Notes under the pieces: generated by a model
Told to the model about the DNA's origin: nothing
What the model saw: the letters and a program-made list of their open reading frames with translations, nothing else
The model's database searches: none
In this document: positions 1 through 8,988 of the stretch, one piece after another
Layout of the letters: every line of letters starts with the position of its first letter
Numbering within the stretch: the stretch's first letter is position 1
Assembly (NCBI GenBank): GCA_022616055.1
Contig: JAKEFM010000158.1
Location: 1-64,000, forward strand
Origin: Planctomycetota bacterium
Lineage (GTDB): Bacteria > Planctomycetota > UBA1135 > JAKEFM01
Direction: 5' to 3'
Length of the DNA: 64,000 nt
Translations under genes and position numbers: made by a program

Positions 1-1
1 C

Positions 2-412
2 GCGCGCATCGTCTTCGACGCCTGGACCCGGCCCGAGCACGTGGGGCGCTGGTGGGCGCCCAAGTCGCGCGGGGTCTCCTTCGCCGTCTGCGAGGCGGAC
101 GTCCGCGTCGGCGGCCGGTACCGCTACGTGCTCAAGCGCGACACGGGCGAGGCGTTCGAGTTCTCGGGCACCTACCGGGAGATCTCCCCTCCCTCGCGCC
201 TCGTCTACACGCAGGCCTTCGGGCCGACGGAGGCCGGGGGCGCGGCGCTCGTCACGGTCACGTTCGACGAGCGGGAGGGGAGGACCCACATGGTGTCGCG
301 GGAATTCTATCCGTCGAAGGAGGCGCTCGACGGCGCCCTCGAGGTGGGGATGGAGGACGGCGCGCGCGAGTCGCTCGACCAGCTCGACGAGCTGCTCGCC
401 TCGCTCCGCTGA
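2..412 (+). CDS. SRPBCC / AHSA1 (activator of Hsp90 ATPase-like) domain protein, 5' truncated by window edge
   Basis: Frame open from base 2; 'FDAWTRPEHVGRWWAPK...DVRVGGRYRYVLKRDTGEAFEFSGTYREI.PPSRLVYTQAF' is a typical AHSA1/SRPBCC signature. Confidence 0.9.
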   Translation, partial: ARIVFDAWTRPEHVGRWWAPKSRGVSFAVCEADVRVGGRYRYVLKRDTGEAFEFSGTYREISPPSRLVYTQAFGPTEAGGAALVTVTFDEREGRTHMVSREFYPSKEALDGALEVGMEDGARESLDQLDELLASLR

Positions 413-425
413 GGGAGGGCGGGCC

Positions 426-1187
426 ATGGAACTCGGAACGACCCGACGCGCGACGCCGGCCCTCTCCGTGCCCGCGGCGCGCCTCGCGCTCGCGGCCGTC
501 GCGGCCTCGGTCGCCTTCCTCGGGAGCCTGCACCTCCTCAGCCCGGAGTTCGATCCCTCCTGGCGGGTGGTGAGCGAGTACGCCTACGGCAAGGACGGCT
601 GGGCGCTCCTCCTGATGTTCGCGTCCGGCGCACTCGGCTCCTGGGCTCTCGCCTTCGCGATCCGCTCGCAGGTCCCGACGAGGGGCGGACGGATCGGCCT
701 CGCCTTCCTCGTCGCGGCGGGCGTCGGCGGGGCGATGGGCGCCCTGTTCGACATCCACCATCCGCTCCACGGGCTCGCGGGGGGGATCGGGGTTCTTTCC
801 TTTCCCGTCGCCGCGGTCCTGATCAGCGCGAGCCTCGGCCGTGCCCCGGCGTGGGCGGCCGCGAGGAGGTCGCTCCTCTGGACCGCCCATTCGACCTGGG
901 CGACCGTCGTCCTCATGACCGCGACGTTCGCCCTGATGATCGGAACTCTCCCCAGCGAGACTCGCTCCGCCAAGCCCGGGACCGTCACCACCTTGCCCGC
1001 CGGCGTCATCGCGCTCGTGGGCTACGCGAACCGGCTCCTCCTCCTCAGCCAGTGCGCGTGGGCGGCGCTCGTCGCCTGGCGCGCGATCGCGCTCGGGAGG
1101 AGGGAGCGGGCGGCTCCCTCGCCGGCGATCGGGCCGAGTCATCGTTCGATGAAGAGTCGTGGCTCGCAGACGGGAGCGGCGGGCTGA
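426..1187 (+). CDS. DUF998-like multi-pass membrane protein
   Basis: ORF 253 aa with about 6 hydrophobic segments; 'DPSWRVVSEYAYG...G.LFDIHHPLHG' resembles DUF998. Confidence 0.75.
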   Translation: MELGTTRRATPALSVPAARLALAAVAASVAFLGSLHLLSPEFDPSWRVVSEYAYGKDGWALLLMFASGALGSWALAFAIRSQVPTRGGRIGLAFLVAAGVGGAMGALFDIHHPLHGLAGGIGVLSFPVAAVLISASLGRAPAWAAARRSLLWTAHSTWATVVLMTATFALMIGTLPSETRSAKPGTVTTLPAGVIALVGYANRLLLLSQCAWAALVAWRAIALGRRERAAPSPAIGPSHRSMKSRGSQTGAAG

Positions 1188-1188
1188 C

Positions 1189-1578
1189 ATGGGTCGCTTC
1201 GAGTCGGTGGGGGAGTACGTCGCCGCGCAGCCGCCGGCCGCGCGACGCGCCCTCGCTCTCGTACGGAGCGCCATCCGGAAAGCTCTCCCCAATGCCGTGG
1301 AACGGATCTCCTACCACGTGCCGACGCACGACGTCGGCGGCCAACGGGCGCTCTTCTTCGCCTGCTGGAAGCGGCACTACTCGCTCTATCCCGCGACCGC
1401 CCGGCTCCTCGCCGCGTTCGGGGACGACCTCGCGCCCTACGAGGTCGAGAAAGCGACGATCCGCTTCCCGCTCTCGGGGCCCGTGCCGACGAGATTGATC
1501 GAGCGCATCGCGAGGTTCCGGGCGAAGGAGGTCGCTTCCGCCGGACGGCGCGGTTCCTGGTACGCGCCTCGAAGGTGA
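1189..1578 (+). CDS. DUF1801-family (iron chaperone/YdhG-like) protein
   Basis: 'VGEYVAAQPPAARRALALVRSAIRKALPNAVERISYHVPTH...' plus C-terminal 'ATIRFPLSGPVPTRLIERIARFR' typical of DUF1801. Confidence 0.8.
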   Translation: MGRFESVGEYVAAQPPAARRALALVRSAIRKALPNAVERISYHVPTHDVGGQRALFFACWKRHYSLYPATARLLAAFGDDLAPYEVEKATIRFPLSGPVPTRLIERIARFRAKEVASAGRRGSWYAPRR

Positions 1579-1596
1579 CGCCCGGGGCCGCCGTCC

Positions 1597-2808
1597 CTAC
1601 GGCTTCCAGGCGAGCACCGCCTCGAGCGCCGGGTCGCGCCCGGCGAGCCAGTCGGCGATCCTCGTCGGCGCGGGGAGGTCGAGGGGCACGGACTCCGGAT
1701 CCCCGTCGACCATCCGGAAGTGCTTCGTCGAGTACTGGACGGTCAGCTTCGTGCTCGGAAGGGCGAAGGTCCGCACCTCGCCGTAGTGGTTCGGCCTCCC
1801 GCCGGTCGGGGACCCGGCGATCCGCGCATGGACCTGGGCGCGCAGCTCGAGCGCGTTCATGACGGCCGAGGAGAAGGTGTGGCGCCCGACGATCGCGAAG
1901 ACCGCCCCCTTCCCGCGGAGTCGCGCATCTTCCTTCAACCGCTCGAGGAGGGGCCGGAACTGGGCGGAGTTCCCCCCGCCGTTGTGGCGCAGGTCGACGA
2001 CGAAGCGTTCGAGGGGCTTCCCCTCGACCTCCTTCCAGATCTCCCCGACCAGCGCGCGGAACCCCTCGGGGTCGCGGCACGCGTTGTACTTGAGGTAGAG
2101 AGTCCGGGACTCCTCGAGGTAGCGGTACCAGAAGGCGTCCCGCGGCCTCTCCTCGCAGAGCGGGATCGGGCGCGCGACCCTCTCCCACCCTTCCCTCGGG
2201 ACCTCCCCCCTCGGCACCGACGCGATCCGGGCCGCCTCGGTCCCTCCTCCCGAGGCGACGGCGTACTCGACGGAGTCGACGCCCCGCGCGACCCCGATCG
2301 CCTCGAGCACCTCGGGGACGGCGAGGAACCCCGACGCCCCGTTGCGGAATCCCGGCTCGTTGTCGTGCGCGAGGACTCCCCGTAGCGCCTGCGCGACCTC
2401 CTCGAACGGCTTCCCCTCGATCGCCGCCAGACGCTTCCCGAGGAGCGCCTTCCCGTCGGCCCTCGCCGCCGCGACGACGACGCCGTCCTCCAGCCAGTCG
2501 AACGCGATCGGGCAGACCCGGGACTCCTCGGCCGGCCAGCCGACGGCGGTGTGCCCGTCCCCGAGCGAGGCGACGAGGCGCATCAGTCCGACGACGAACT
2601 CGCGGCGCTCGAGCCCGGGGAGCGCCTCGCGGAGGCGGCCGACCTCGGCCTCCCACTTTTCGCGGGGGAGGAGGGCGTGGAGGTCCTTGTGCCGCTTGGG
2701 GAGTTCCGTCGCGAGGAACTCGAGATCCGTGCGCCACCCTTCCTCCGGCCGGGAGGTCGGGGCCTGCGCGGCGAGGGCGAGGAGGGCGACCGGAAGGGCG
2801 GCGGCCAT
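1597..2808 (-). CDS. Secreted S41-family peptidase-like protein
   Basis: 403 aa, N-terminal signal peptide; 'RFVVDLRHNGGGNSAQFRPLLERL...FAIVGRHTFSSAVMNALEL' resembles the S41 tail-protease catalytic region. Confidence 0.7.
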   Translation of the reverse strand: MAAALPVALLALAAQAPTSRPEEGWRTDLEFLATELPKRHKDLHALLPREKWEAEVGRLREALPGLERREFVVGLMRLVASLGDGHTAVGWPAEESRVCPIAFDWLEDGVVVAAARADGKALLGKRLAAIEGKPFEEVAQALRGVLAHDNEPGFRNGASGFLAVPEVLEAIGVARGVDSVEYAVASGGGTEAARIASVPRGEVPREGWERVARPIPLCEERPRDAFWYRYLEESRTLYLKYNACRDPEGFRALVGEIWKEVEGKPLERFVVDLRHNGGGNSAQFRPLLERLKEDARLRGKGAVFAIVGRHTFSSAVMNALELRAQVHARIAGSPTGGRPNHYGEVRTFALPSTKLTVQYSTKHFRMVDGDPESVPLDLPAPTRIADWLAGRDPALEAVLAWKP

Positions 2809-2910
2809 CGGGGGAGGGATTCGTCGCGGAGGGAGGGTATGGACGAGCCCGCCCGGATCAACCCCGGGAGCCGACCTCGCGCAAGGCCGCCGCCGGGGGA
2901 CGGAGCCCGA

Positions 2911-3666
2911 CTACTGCCGGATCAGGGGGAACCGGTGGGGCGGGGCGAAGACGACTTCCCCGGGCGTCACGATGACGTTCCCGGCCTCGTTCTCCACCGT
3001 GACGAGCCCCTCGACCGCCACGACCTCGAGGATCGGCCAGGCGGAGAAGGCCAGCTCCTTGCCGAGGGCCCACTCCTTCGACTTGGCGTCCGCGTCCCGC
3101 TCGAAGGAATCCCTCGAGGGCCAGAGCCGCGCGACGTAGGCGGCGGGTCCCCGCGCCTGGATCCGGGTTCCCTCGACCTGGACGAGGGTGTCGCGATCGC
3201 GCTCGACCTCGACGCGGACGGGGCCCGCGAGGAGGCGCTCGGCGTCGAGGCGGTCGCGCCTCGGACCGGACGGACGGATGAGGAACCCGCCCGTCACCGC
3301 CGCGGCGAGCGCCAGGAGGAGGAGGGGGGCGCGCTTGGGGTTCGGGTGCGGCGGGCGGGGGACCGGGGCCGCGGCCGCGCCCGGCGAGGAGGAGACGTGC
3401 ACCGCGTCCGGGACGGCGACTTCGGCGTCGAAGAGGGCCTGGACCTTCGCCTTCAGGATCTGGGCGCGCTCCCAGAGGTGGGGCCATCGGTTCGCCTCGC
3501 GGTGCCCGACCGCGCGCAGGAGGGCCCGGACCTGGTGAAACTCGTCCTCCGCGGCGCGGCAGCCGGCGCAGGAGCCGAGGTGTTCCCGGACCGCCGGCTC
3601 CTCGGACGGCGCGAGGTCCCCGTGCATCATCGCGACGAGGGACGGCCGCGCCTCCTCGCACTTCAC
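2911..3666 (-). CDS. Zinc-finger (zf-HC2-like) anti-sigma / FecR-like membrane protein, paralog 1
   Basis: GTG start; 'VKCEEARPSLVAMMHGDLAPSEEPAVREHLGSCAGCRAAEDEF'; one TM; C-terminal FecR-like 'VEGLVTVENEAGNVIVTPGEVV'; 4-bp GTGA overlap with the upstream sigma factor. Confidence 0.75.
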   Translation of the reverse strand: MKCEEARPSLVAMMHGDLAPSEEPAVREHLGSCAGCRAAEDEFHQVRALLRAVGHREANRWPHLWERAQILKAKVQALFDAEVAVPDAVHVSSSPGAAAAPVPRPPHPNPKRAPLLLLALAAAVTGGFLIRPSGPRRDRLDAERLLAGPVRVEVERDRDTLVQVEGTRIQARGPAAYVARLWPSRDSFERDADAKSKEWALGKELAFSAWPILEVVAVEGLVTVENEAGNVIVTPGEVVFAPPHRFPLIRQ

Positions 3667-4223
3667 CGCAGGGTGCCCCTCATCAGCCCGGTCAGGCGCG
3701 GGCGGAGGATCTCGAGCGCCCGGTTCCTGCGGTCCGCGAGGGTGCCCCGCGAGAGCCCGACCTCGCGGGCGAGGGCCGAGAGCCTCTCGCGTCCCATCTC
3801 CGCGCGCTCGACGACCACGCGCAGGTCGGGAGGCAGGGCCTCGACCTCCTGCCGGACGAACTCGTCGACGTCGTCGACCCAGCACGACTCCCCCCACCCG
3901 TCGGCGGGGCCCCCCTCGCGGAGCGCTTCGGCGCCAGCCGCGCGGTCCGGCGGGGCGGAGGCCGCCGCCCGCTCCTCGTCCCGCTCGCGGCGCCGGAGGC
4001 GGCGTTCGCACTCCGCTTCGAGGGCCTGGAACGCCCAGGTCTGGATGCGGCCCGGGTCGTGGACGGACTCGAGAGAGCGGATCGCCTGGCGCGCCGTCTC
4101 GCGGACCGCCTCCTCCGCCTCCTCGAGGCGGCGGAGGATCTTCCAGGCGCGGCCGAGCAGCGCCTCGCACTCCTCGAGGAAGAAACGGGCGAGCGCCAAC
4201 TTCGTGCTCACCGTGAGGGTCAT
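3663..4223 (-). CDS. RNA polymerase sigma-70-like (ECF-type) factor
   Basis: 'ALPPDLRVVVERAEMGRERLSALAREVGLSRGTLADRRNRALEILRPRL' sigma region 4 HTH; coupled to an anti-sigma-like gene. Confidence 0.7.
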   Translation of the reverse strand: MTLTVSTKLALARFFLEECEALLGRAWKILRRLEEAEEAVRETARQAIRSLESVHDPGRIQTWAFQALEAECERRLRRRERDEERAAASAPPDRAAGAEALREGGPADGWGESCWVDDVDEFVRQEVEALPPDLRVVVERAEMGRERLSALAREVGLSRGTLADRRNRALEILRPRLTGLMRGTLR

Positions 4224-4405
4224 GGCCGCGAGGGTCAGGGTCTTCGTCCCTCGGACGGGGCCGTTCGAGGAGTAGCTCCATCCGCGCCCGGTTCGAGGCC
4301 CATCGGGGACCGATCGGCCGTCCCGGGGAGGGCGGAGACCGGAGGGGGGGGGTACCGCCGGGGTGACTCCCCGGCGGCGTCCGTCCCCAGGGCGTCCGAG
4401 GCCGA

Positions 4406-5215
4406 TCAGCGCCACTCCCGGAGGAGTGGGAACCGGTTCGGCGTGACGAAGACGACCTCCCCCGGGCCCGCGGCGAGGGTCCGCCCCTCGTGCTGGACGG
4501 TGACCAGACCCGAGACCGCCGCGACCTCGAGGATCGGCCAGCCGGCGAGGACCAGCCCCGTCTGGGAGGCCCACGCCCTCGTCTTCAGATCCGCGCCCGA
4601 CTCGAAGGACTCCCAGGAGACCCAGAGCCGCGCGACGTAGGCGGCGGGCCCGCGCGCCTCGATCCGGGAGCCCTCGACCTCGAGGACGGAGAGGCGTTCC
4701 GGCTCGACCTCGATCCGGACGGGACCGGCGAGGAGCCGATCCGGGTCTGGCAACTCCACGACCCGGACGGGGCCGGCGAGGCGGCGATCCCGGCCGGGGA
4801 CCGCCTCGCGCCGGCCGGAGGGACGAAGCGGAAACGCGATGAACGCCACGACGGCGAGACCTGCGGTGAGCCCGAGCAGGCGCCTGAGGCGCGCGCCCGC
4901 CCGCGGAGGCGAGGGGACGAGGGTGGCCGGCGCGGCGGGGGGGGCGGGGGCGGGGTCCGGGCCCGAGGCCCTGCCTTCGAGGAGGGCCTGAAGCACCACC
5001 CGGAGGATCCCCGCGGGCTCCGGCGGGCGAACTTCCCCGTCCGCGTCGCGCCGCCCGGCGGAGCGGAGGAGGGCCCGCACCTTTCCGTAGTCGGCTTCCG
5101 CGGCGCGGCAATCGGCGCAGGAGGCGAGGTGCTCCCGGACCGCCGGTTCCTCGGAGGGGGCCAGGTCCCCGTGGGCCATCCCGACTAGGAGCGGCCTCGC
5201 GTCTTCGCAGTTCAT
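4406..5215 (-). CDS. Zinc-finger anti-sigma / FecR-like membrane protein, paralog 2
   Basis: 'MNCEDARPLLVGMAHGDLAPSEEPAVREHLASCADCRAAE...' near-identical N-terminus and C-terminus to 2911..3666. Confidence 0.72.
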   Translation of the reverse strand: MNCEDARPLLVGMAHGDLAPSEEPAVREHLASCADCRAAEADYGKVRALLRSAGRRDADGEVRPPEPAGILRVVLQALLEGRASGPDPAPAPPAAPATLVPSPPRAGARLRRLLGLTAGLAVVAFIAFPLRPSGRREAVPGRDRRLAGPVRVVELPDPDRLLAGPVRIEVEPERLSVLEVEGSRIEARGPAAYVARLWVSWESFESGADLKTRAWASQTGLVLAGWPILEVAAVSGLVTVQHEGRTLAAGPGEVVFVTPNRFPLLREWR

Positions 5216-5561
5216 CGCCGGGTCTCCCTCCTCGTCATCGGCGTGTGGGCGGTGGCGGCGGGGGCACATATCGGGTTTCCGCCCGGGGGACGTTTGCGGC
5301 GGGGGGGACCGGGGGAAAGGGGGGGGCTGGGGGAAGGCGGCGAAGGGGCCGGTCGGACGGCCCCTCCTCGCCTGACGGAGGGTCGATGGCCCCGGCGGCC
5401 TCCGATGAACGGAGGGAGGCCGCCAGGCGGATCGACGACGGTTCGCGCGCGGGCGGGTCCGGCGGCGCGGCCCGTCAGATCTGCCGGCACTCCTCGAAGC
5501 AGGTTCCGTAACGCGCAATTTCAGGTGCACATCAGGCGGTCGCGCGGGTCCCGCCGGTCGA

Positions 5562-6524
5562 TCAGCTCGAGGCGAGGCCCAGGGCCTGCTCGATCGCGGG
5601 CCACTCCTCCCTGGCTTGGTCCCGGCCCTGCTTGAGGGCGGCCTTGATGTGGTCCGGGTCGAAGTCGAGGGTGTCGATCACGAGCTTCTTCGGGGCGAGG
5701 GTGTACGTCGGGATCACGGAGTACTCGCGGAGGAACTCGCGCAGGGGCGCGAGGGCCTGGAGGGCGGCGGCGTCGCCCAGCCCGCGGATCGTCGTCTCGG
5801 CCTGGTCGAGCGCCCGGAGGAGCCCGTTCACCCACCGGGCCTCCTCCAGATCGTTGTGGAGGACCTCGTCCGACATGATGTCGATCGCCCGCATCCCGAT
5901 CTTCACCAGGTTCGGGAACGGCTTCGCCGTCGGTTTCATCTTCAGCGGCGAGGCGAGGATCACGAGGCACGCGTCGGGCCGCTCGTCGATGACCCCACCG
6001 AGAGGCGTCACGTCCCGCACTCCGCCGTCGACGAACTGCTCCCCGAGTTTCTCGACGGGCTCGAAGAAGGCCGGGATCGCGGTGCTCGCCAGGATCCAGT
6101 CCTTGAGGCTCCCGCTCGTCTCCGTGACCAGCCGGTACTCGCCGGTCCGGAGGGAGGCGACGCCGATCCGCAGCTTCCGCCCGCTCGCCAGGATCCGCTC
6201 GGGCTTGACGTGCTTGCGGATCTTCTCCTCGAGCGGCTCGTTGCCGTAGACGCTGTCCGCGCCGAAGAGGCCGCCGAGGAGCCCTCCGATCCGCTCCGTG
6301 AAGATGTCGTCCGGCGACTCGATCCCCTTCCAGACCTCGAGGAGCTTGCCGACGTCCCCCTGGGCGACCATCACCGCCTGGAGCGCGCCCGTCGAGACCC
6401 CTCCGACGATCCGGAAGTCGACGCCCTTCTCGTTGACGAGGAAGTCGAGCGCGCCGACCTGGAAGGCCCCCTTCGCTCCTCCGCCGCTCAGCGCGAGACC
6501 GAGTTGTCCAGCCATGCCTGGCAC
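5562..6524 (-). CDS. Patatin-like phospholipase
   Basis: 'LALSGGGAKGAFQVGALDFL' oxyanion motif, 'GGVSTGALQ' GxSxG, 'FVDGGVRDVTPL' catalytic Asp motif. Confidence 0.92.
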   Translation of the reverse strand: MPGMAGQLGLALSGGGAKGAFQVGALDFLVNEKGVDFRIVGGVSTGALQAVMVAQGDVGKLLEVWKGIESPDDIFTERIGGLLGGLFGADSVYGNEPLEEKIRKHVKPERILASGRKLRIGVASLRTGEYRLVTETSGSLKDWILASTAIPAFFEPVEKLGEQFVDGGVRDVTPLGGVIDERPDACLVILASPLKMKPTAKPFPNLVKIGMRAIDIMSDEVLHNDLEEARWVNGLLRALDQAETTIRGLGDAAALQALAPLREFLREYSVIPTYTLAPKKLVIDTLDFDPDHIKAALKQGRDQAREEWPAIEQALGLASS

Positions 6525-6735
6525 CCTCCTGGGTTCTTGGTCGAAGGAGCGAGCCTACCCGGGGCGAACCGGCGACCGGACGCCCAGCTCTCCTTGAACG
6601 CAGCAGGGCTCGGGAGGCGACAGGGTCCCGCGAGGGCCCGGCGACCCGCCCGCTCGAGGAGGTCCGTCCCGGATCCGGCGTTCTTGCGTTCTAGGGAGGT
6701 GGAGACTTTCGCCAACCAAGAACGGAGAGAGATCC

Positions 6736-7689
6736 ATGGACCGATCTGGACTGGGTGGCATGGGCTGGGAGCGTGACCTTCCCGACTTCCGCGACTACAC
6801 GGCCGCCGCCGAGCCGGTGAAGGCGATCCTCGCGAAGTCCCGCCGCCTGAGCGCGACGGTCGGGGCGGCCCTGCCTCCCTCCGTCGACCTGAGGCCGTGG
6901 TGCTCGCCGATCGAGGACCAGGGGAGCCTCGGGTCCTGCACGGCGAACGCCGGGGTCGCCCTGCTGGAGTACTTCGAGCGGCGCGCCTTCGGATCCCACC
7001 TCGACGCCTCGCGGCTCTTCCTCTACAAGGTCACCCGCAACCTCCTCGGCTGGACGGGGGACCAGAGGGCGTACCTCCGGGACACGATGAAGGCGATGGT
7101 CCTCCTCGGGGTCCCCCCGGAGGAGTACTTCCCCTACGACGTCGCCAGGTTCGACGACGAGCCCTCCGCCTTCTGCTACTCCCTCGGGCAGAGCTACCAG
7201 TCCGTCCGCTACTACCGGCACGATCCGCCGGGAACGGCGCCGGCGGCTCTCCTGACCTCCGTGAAGCGCTACCTCGCCGCGCAGCTCCCCTCGATGTTCG
7301 GCTTCACGGTCTACCGCTCGATGCCCCGACCGGGCGACGGGAGAAGCGAGATCCCCTTCCCCACCTCGACCGACCAGGCCCTCGGCGGCCACGCCATCGT
7401 CGCGGTCGGCTACGACGACGCGAAGAGGATCGGGGACCGGGCCGGGGCGCTCCTCATCCGGAACTCGTGGGGCGCCTCCTGGGGCGCGTCGGGCTACGGC
7501 TGGCTCCCCTACGCGTACGTGGAGTGGGGCCTCGCGGTCGACTTCTGGTCGCTCATCCGGTCGGAGTACGTCAACACCGGGCTCTTCGGGCTCGGGGACG
7601 AGTCGACGGGAGCGGACGTCCTCTCCGCCGCCCCGAAGCCGGAAGCTGCAGCCCCGCAACCGGCGCGCGGCCGCAGGGTGAAGGTGTGA
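6736..7689 (+). CDS. C1 (papain-like) family cysteine peptidase
   Basis: 'VDLRPWCSPIEDQGSLGSCTANA', 'GGHAIVAVGYDD', 'LIRNSWGASWGASGYGWLPY' give the Cys/His/Asn catalytic motifs. Confidence 0.93.
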   Translation: MDRSGLGGMGWERDLPDFRDYTAAAEPVKAILAKSRRLSATVGAALPPSVDLRPWCSPIEDQGSLGSCTANAGVALLEYFERRAFGSHLDASRLFLYKVTRNLLGWTGDQRAYLRDTMKAMVLLGVPPEEYFPYDVARFDDEPSAFCYSLGQSYQSVRYYRHDPPGTAPAALLTSVKRYLAAQLPSMFGFTVYRSMPRPGDGRSEIPFPTSTDQALGGHAIVAVGYDDAKRIGDRAGALLIRNSWGASWGASGYGWLPYAYVEWGLAVDFWSLIRSEYVNTGLFGLGDESTGADVLSAAPKPEAAAPQPARGRRVKV

Positions 7690-7707
7690 CGCCGACGGCC
7701 GTCGGCG
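7690..7707. terminator. Perfect 18-nt palindrome directly after stop codon (candidate terminator without T-tract)
   Basis: CGCCGACGG/CCGTCGGCG abutting TGA of the C1 peptidase gene. Confidence 0.4.
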
Positions 7708-7920
7708 CCTGGCTCCTCCTCCTTCGGAGGATTCGATCGCCAGAACACGGGTCTCGAAGCCCCGCGCGTCTGGAGTCCGGTCCGCGGAAGTCTGCGGACC
7801 CGGCATTCCGGCGGAAGTCGTGACGCGGGACGGACGCTGCATCGATGGACCCTGATCCCGGGCGTCGTCGTGCAGGTATAGTCGGACGCGCGACCGACGC
7901 CGCCTTCACGGAGAAACGCG

Positions 7921-8385
7921 ATGGAGATGCCGAAGCCCACTGCCGGACACAAGAAACTCGAGGCTCTCGCGGGGAACTGGACCGGGGAGGAGAAGATGTT
8001 CCCTTCGCCCTGGGAGCCGAAGGGCGGCGTGGCGACCGCCACGATCTCGGCTGAGGTCGCCTGCGACGGGTTCTGGGTGGTCGAGGACTACGCGCAGCGG
8101 CGCGGCCCGGTCGTCACCTTCCGCGGCCACGGGGTGCTCGGATACGAGCCGAAGACGGATGAGGTCGTGCTCCACTGGTTCGACTCCATGGGGATGGGGC
8201 CGGACCTCTTCCGCGGGAAGTTTGAGGGCCCCTCGCTCACGCTCACCTGCAAGAACCCGATGGGGACCCACCGGCTCACCTACGACCTTCGCGAGGCGGG
8301 GACGATCCGCTCGAAGATGGAGTCCTCGCAGGACGGGAAGACCTGGGCCCCGATGTTCGAGGGCGTCTACCACAAGAAGGGCTGA
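7921..8385 (+). CDS. DUF1579-family protein
   Basis: 'HKKLEALAGNWTGEEKM...DGFWVVEDYAQ...FRGHGVLGYEPKTDEVVLHWFDSMG' typical of DUF1579. Confidence 0.85.
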   Translation: MEMPKPTAGHKKLEALAGNWTGEEKMFPSPWEPKGGVATATISAEVACDGFWVVEDYAQRRGPVVTFRGHGVLGYEPKTDEVVLHWFDSMGMGPDLFRGKFEGPSLTLTCKNPMGTHRLTYDLREAGTIRSKMESSQDGKTWAPMFEGVYHKKG

Positions 8386-8988
8386 GCGCGGGCGGACCGG
8401 CTGGCCCGGCCGCGCATCCCGAGCGGGATCGGGGGGCGGACTCGCCGCCCTTGCGGCGAGGAAGACTCGCATTAGGAACCTTGCGACGGCCTCCGTCGAG
8501 CGACGCGGGCCGTCGGGAGTGAGAAGGAGCCCTCCGATCCGCGACGCGACGATTCCCCGACCGGCGCAGCCGGCCCTCGCGAATGAAGAGGGTGGCGGGA
8601 TCGTCCGGATCCGCCCGGTCTCCATCCGGGACGAGAGCCCGCTTGGCGCCGGGGCCTCGATCGACCCCGGTTCGAAAGACCCAGGCGCGGAGAGACTTGC
8701 GCGCGCTGTCGGCCGGAAGCGCAACCCGTACCGGGAGGAGGGCGCCGCCGACTCTACGTATCCATGCCGGCATCCCGCCGGAGGCGGGGGCGAGGCAGCT
8801 TCGGGCCCTGCGTGCGGTCGTGAACGGTGAGCCGTGGACGGGGCCCCGAACCACCCTGATCCCTTCCTCCGGCGATTTCGTATAGTCCTCCACATCCCCG
8901 TTCCCGACCCCCGGCGAGGTCGAGCCTCTCTCGAGGCCCGCCAGGCGGGGTCGGAACCAGACCCCATCCCAAGCAGAGGGAGTTTTCG

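Noticed and set aside
2842-2862. Possible third copy of the GAGCCCGCC hairpin element
   Set aside because: GAGCCCGCCCGGA matches one arm, but no complementary arm occurs at the expected ~22-nt spacing.
5216-5561. Gly-rich ORFs (5243..5635, 5245..5511)
   Set aside because: Generated by long G/C runs; no protein-like signature.
8400-8980. ORFs in the ~600-bp gap upstream of 8989
   Set aside because: Low-complexity Arg/Gly-rich translations in several frames and no SD/start combination or recognisable motif.
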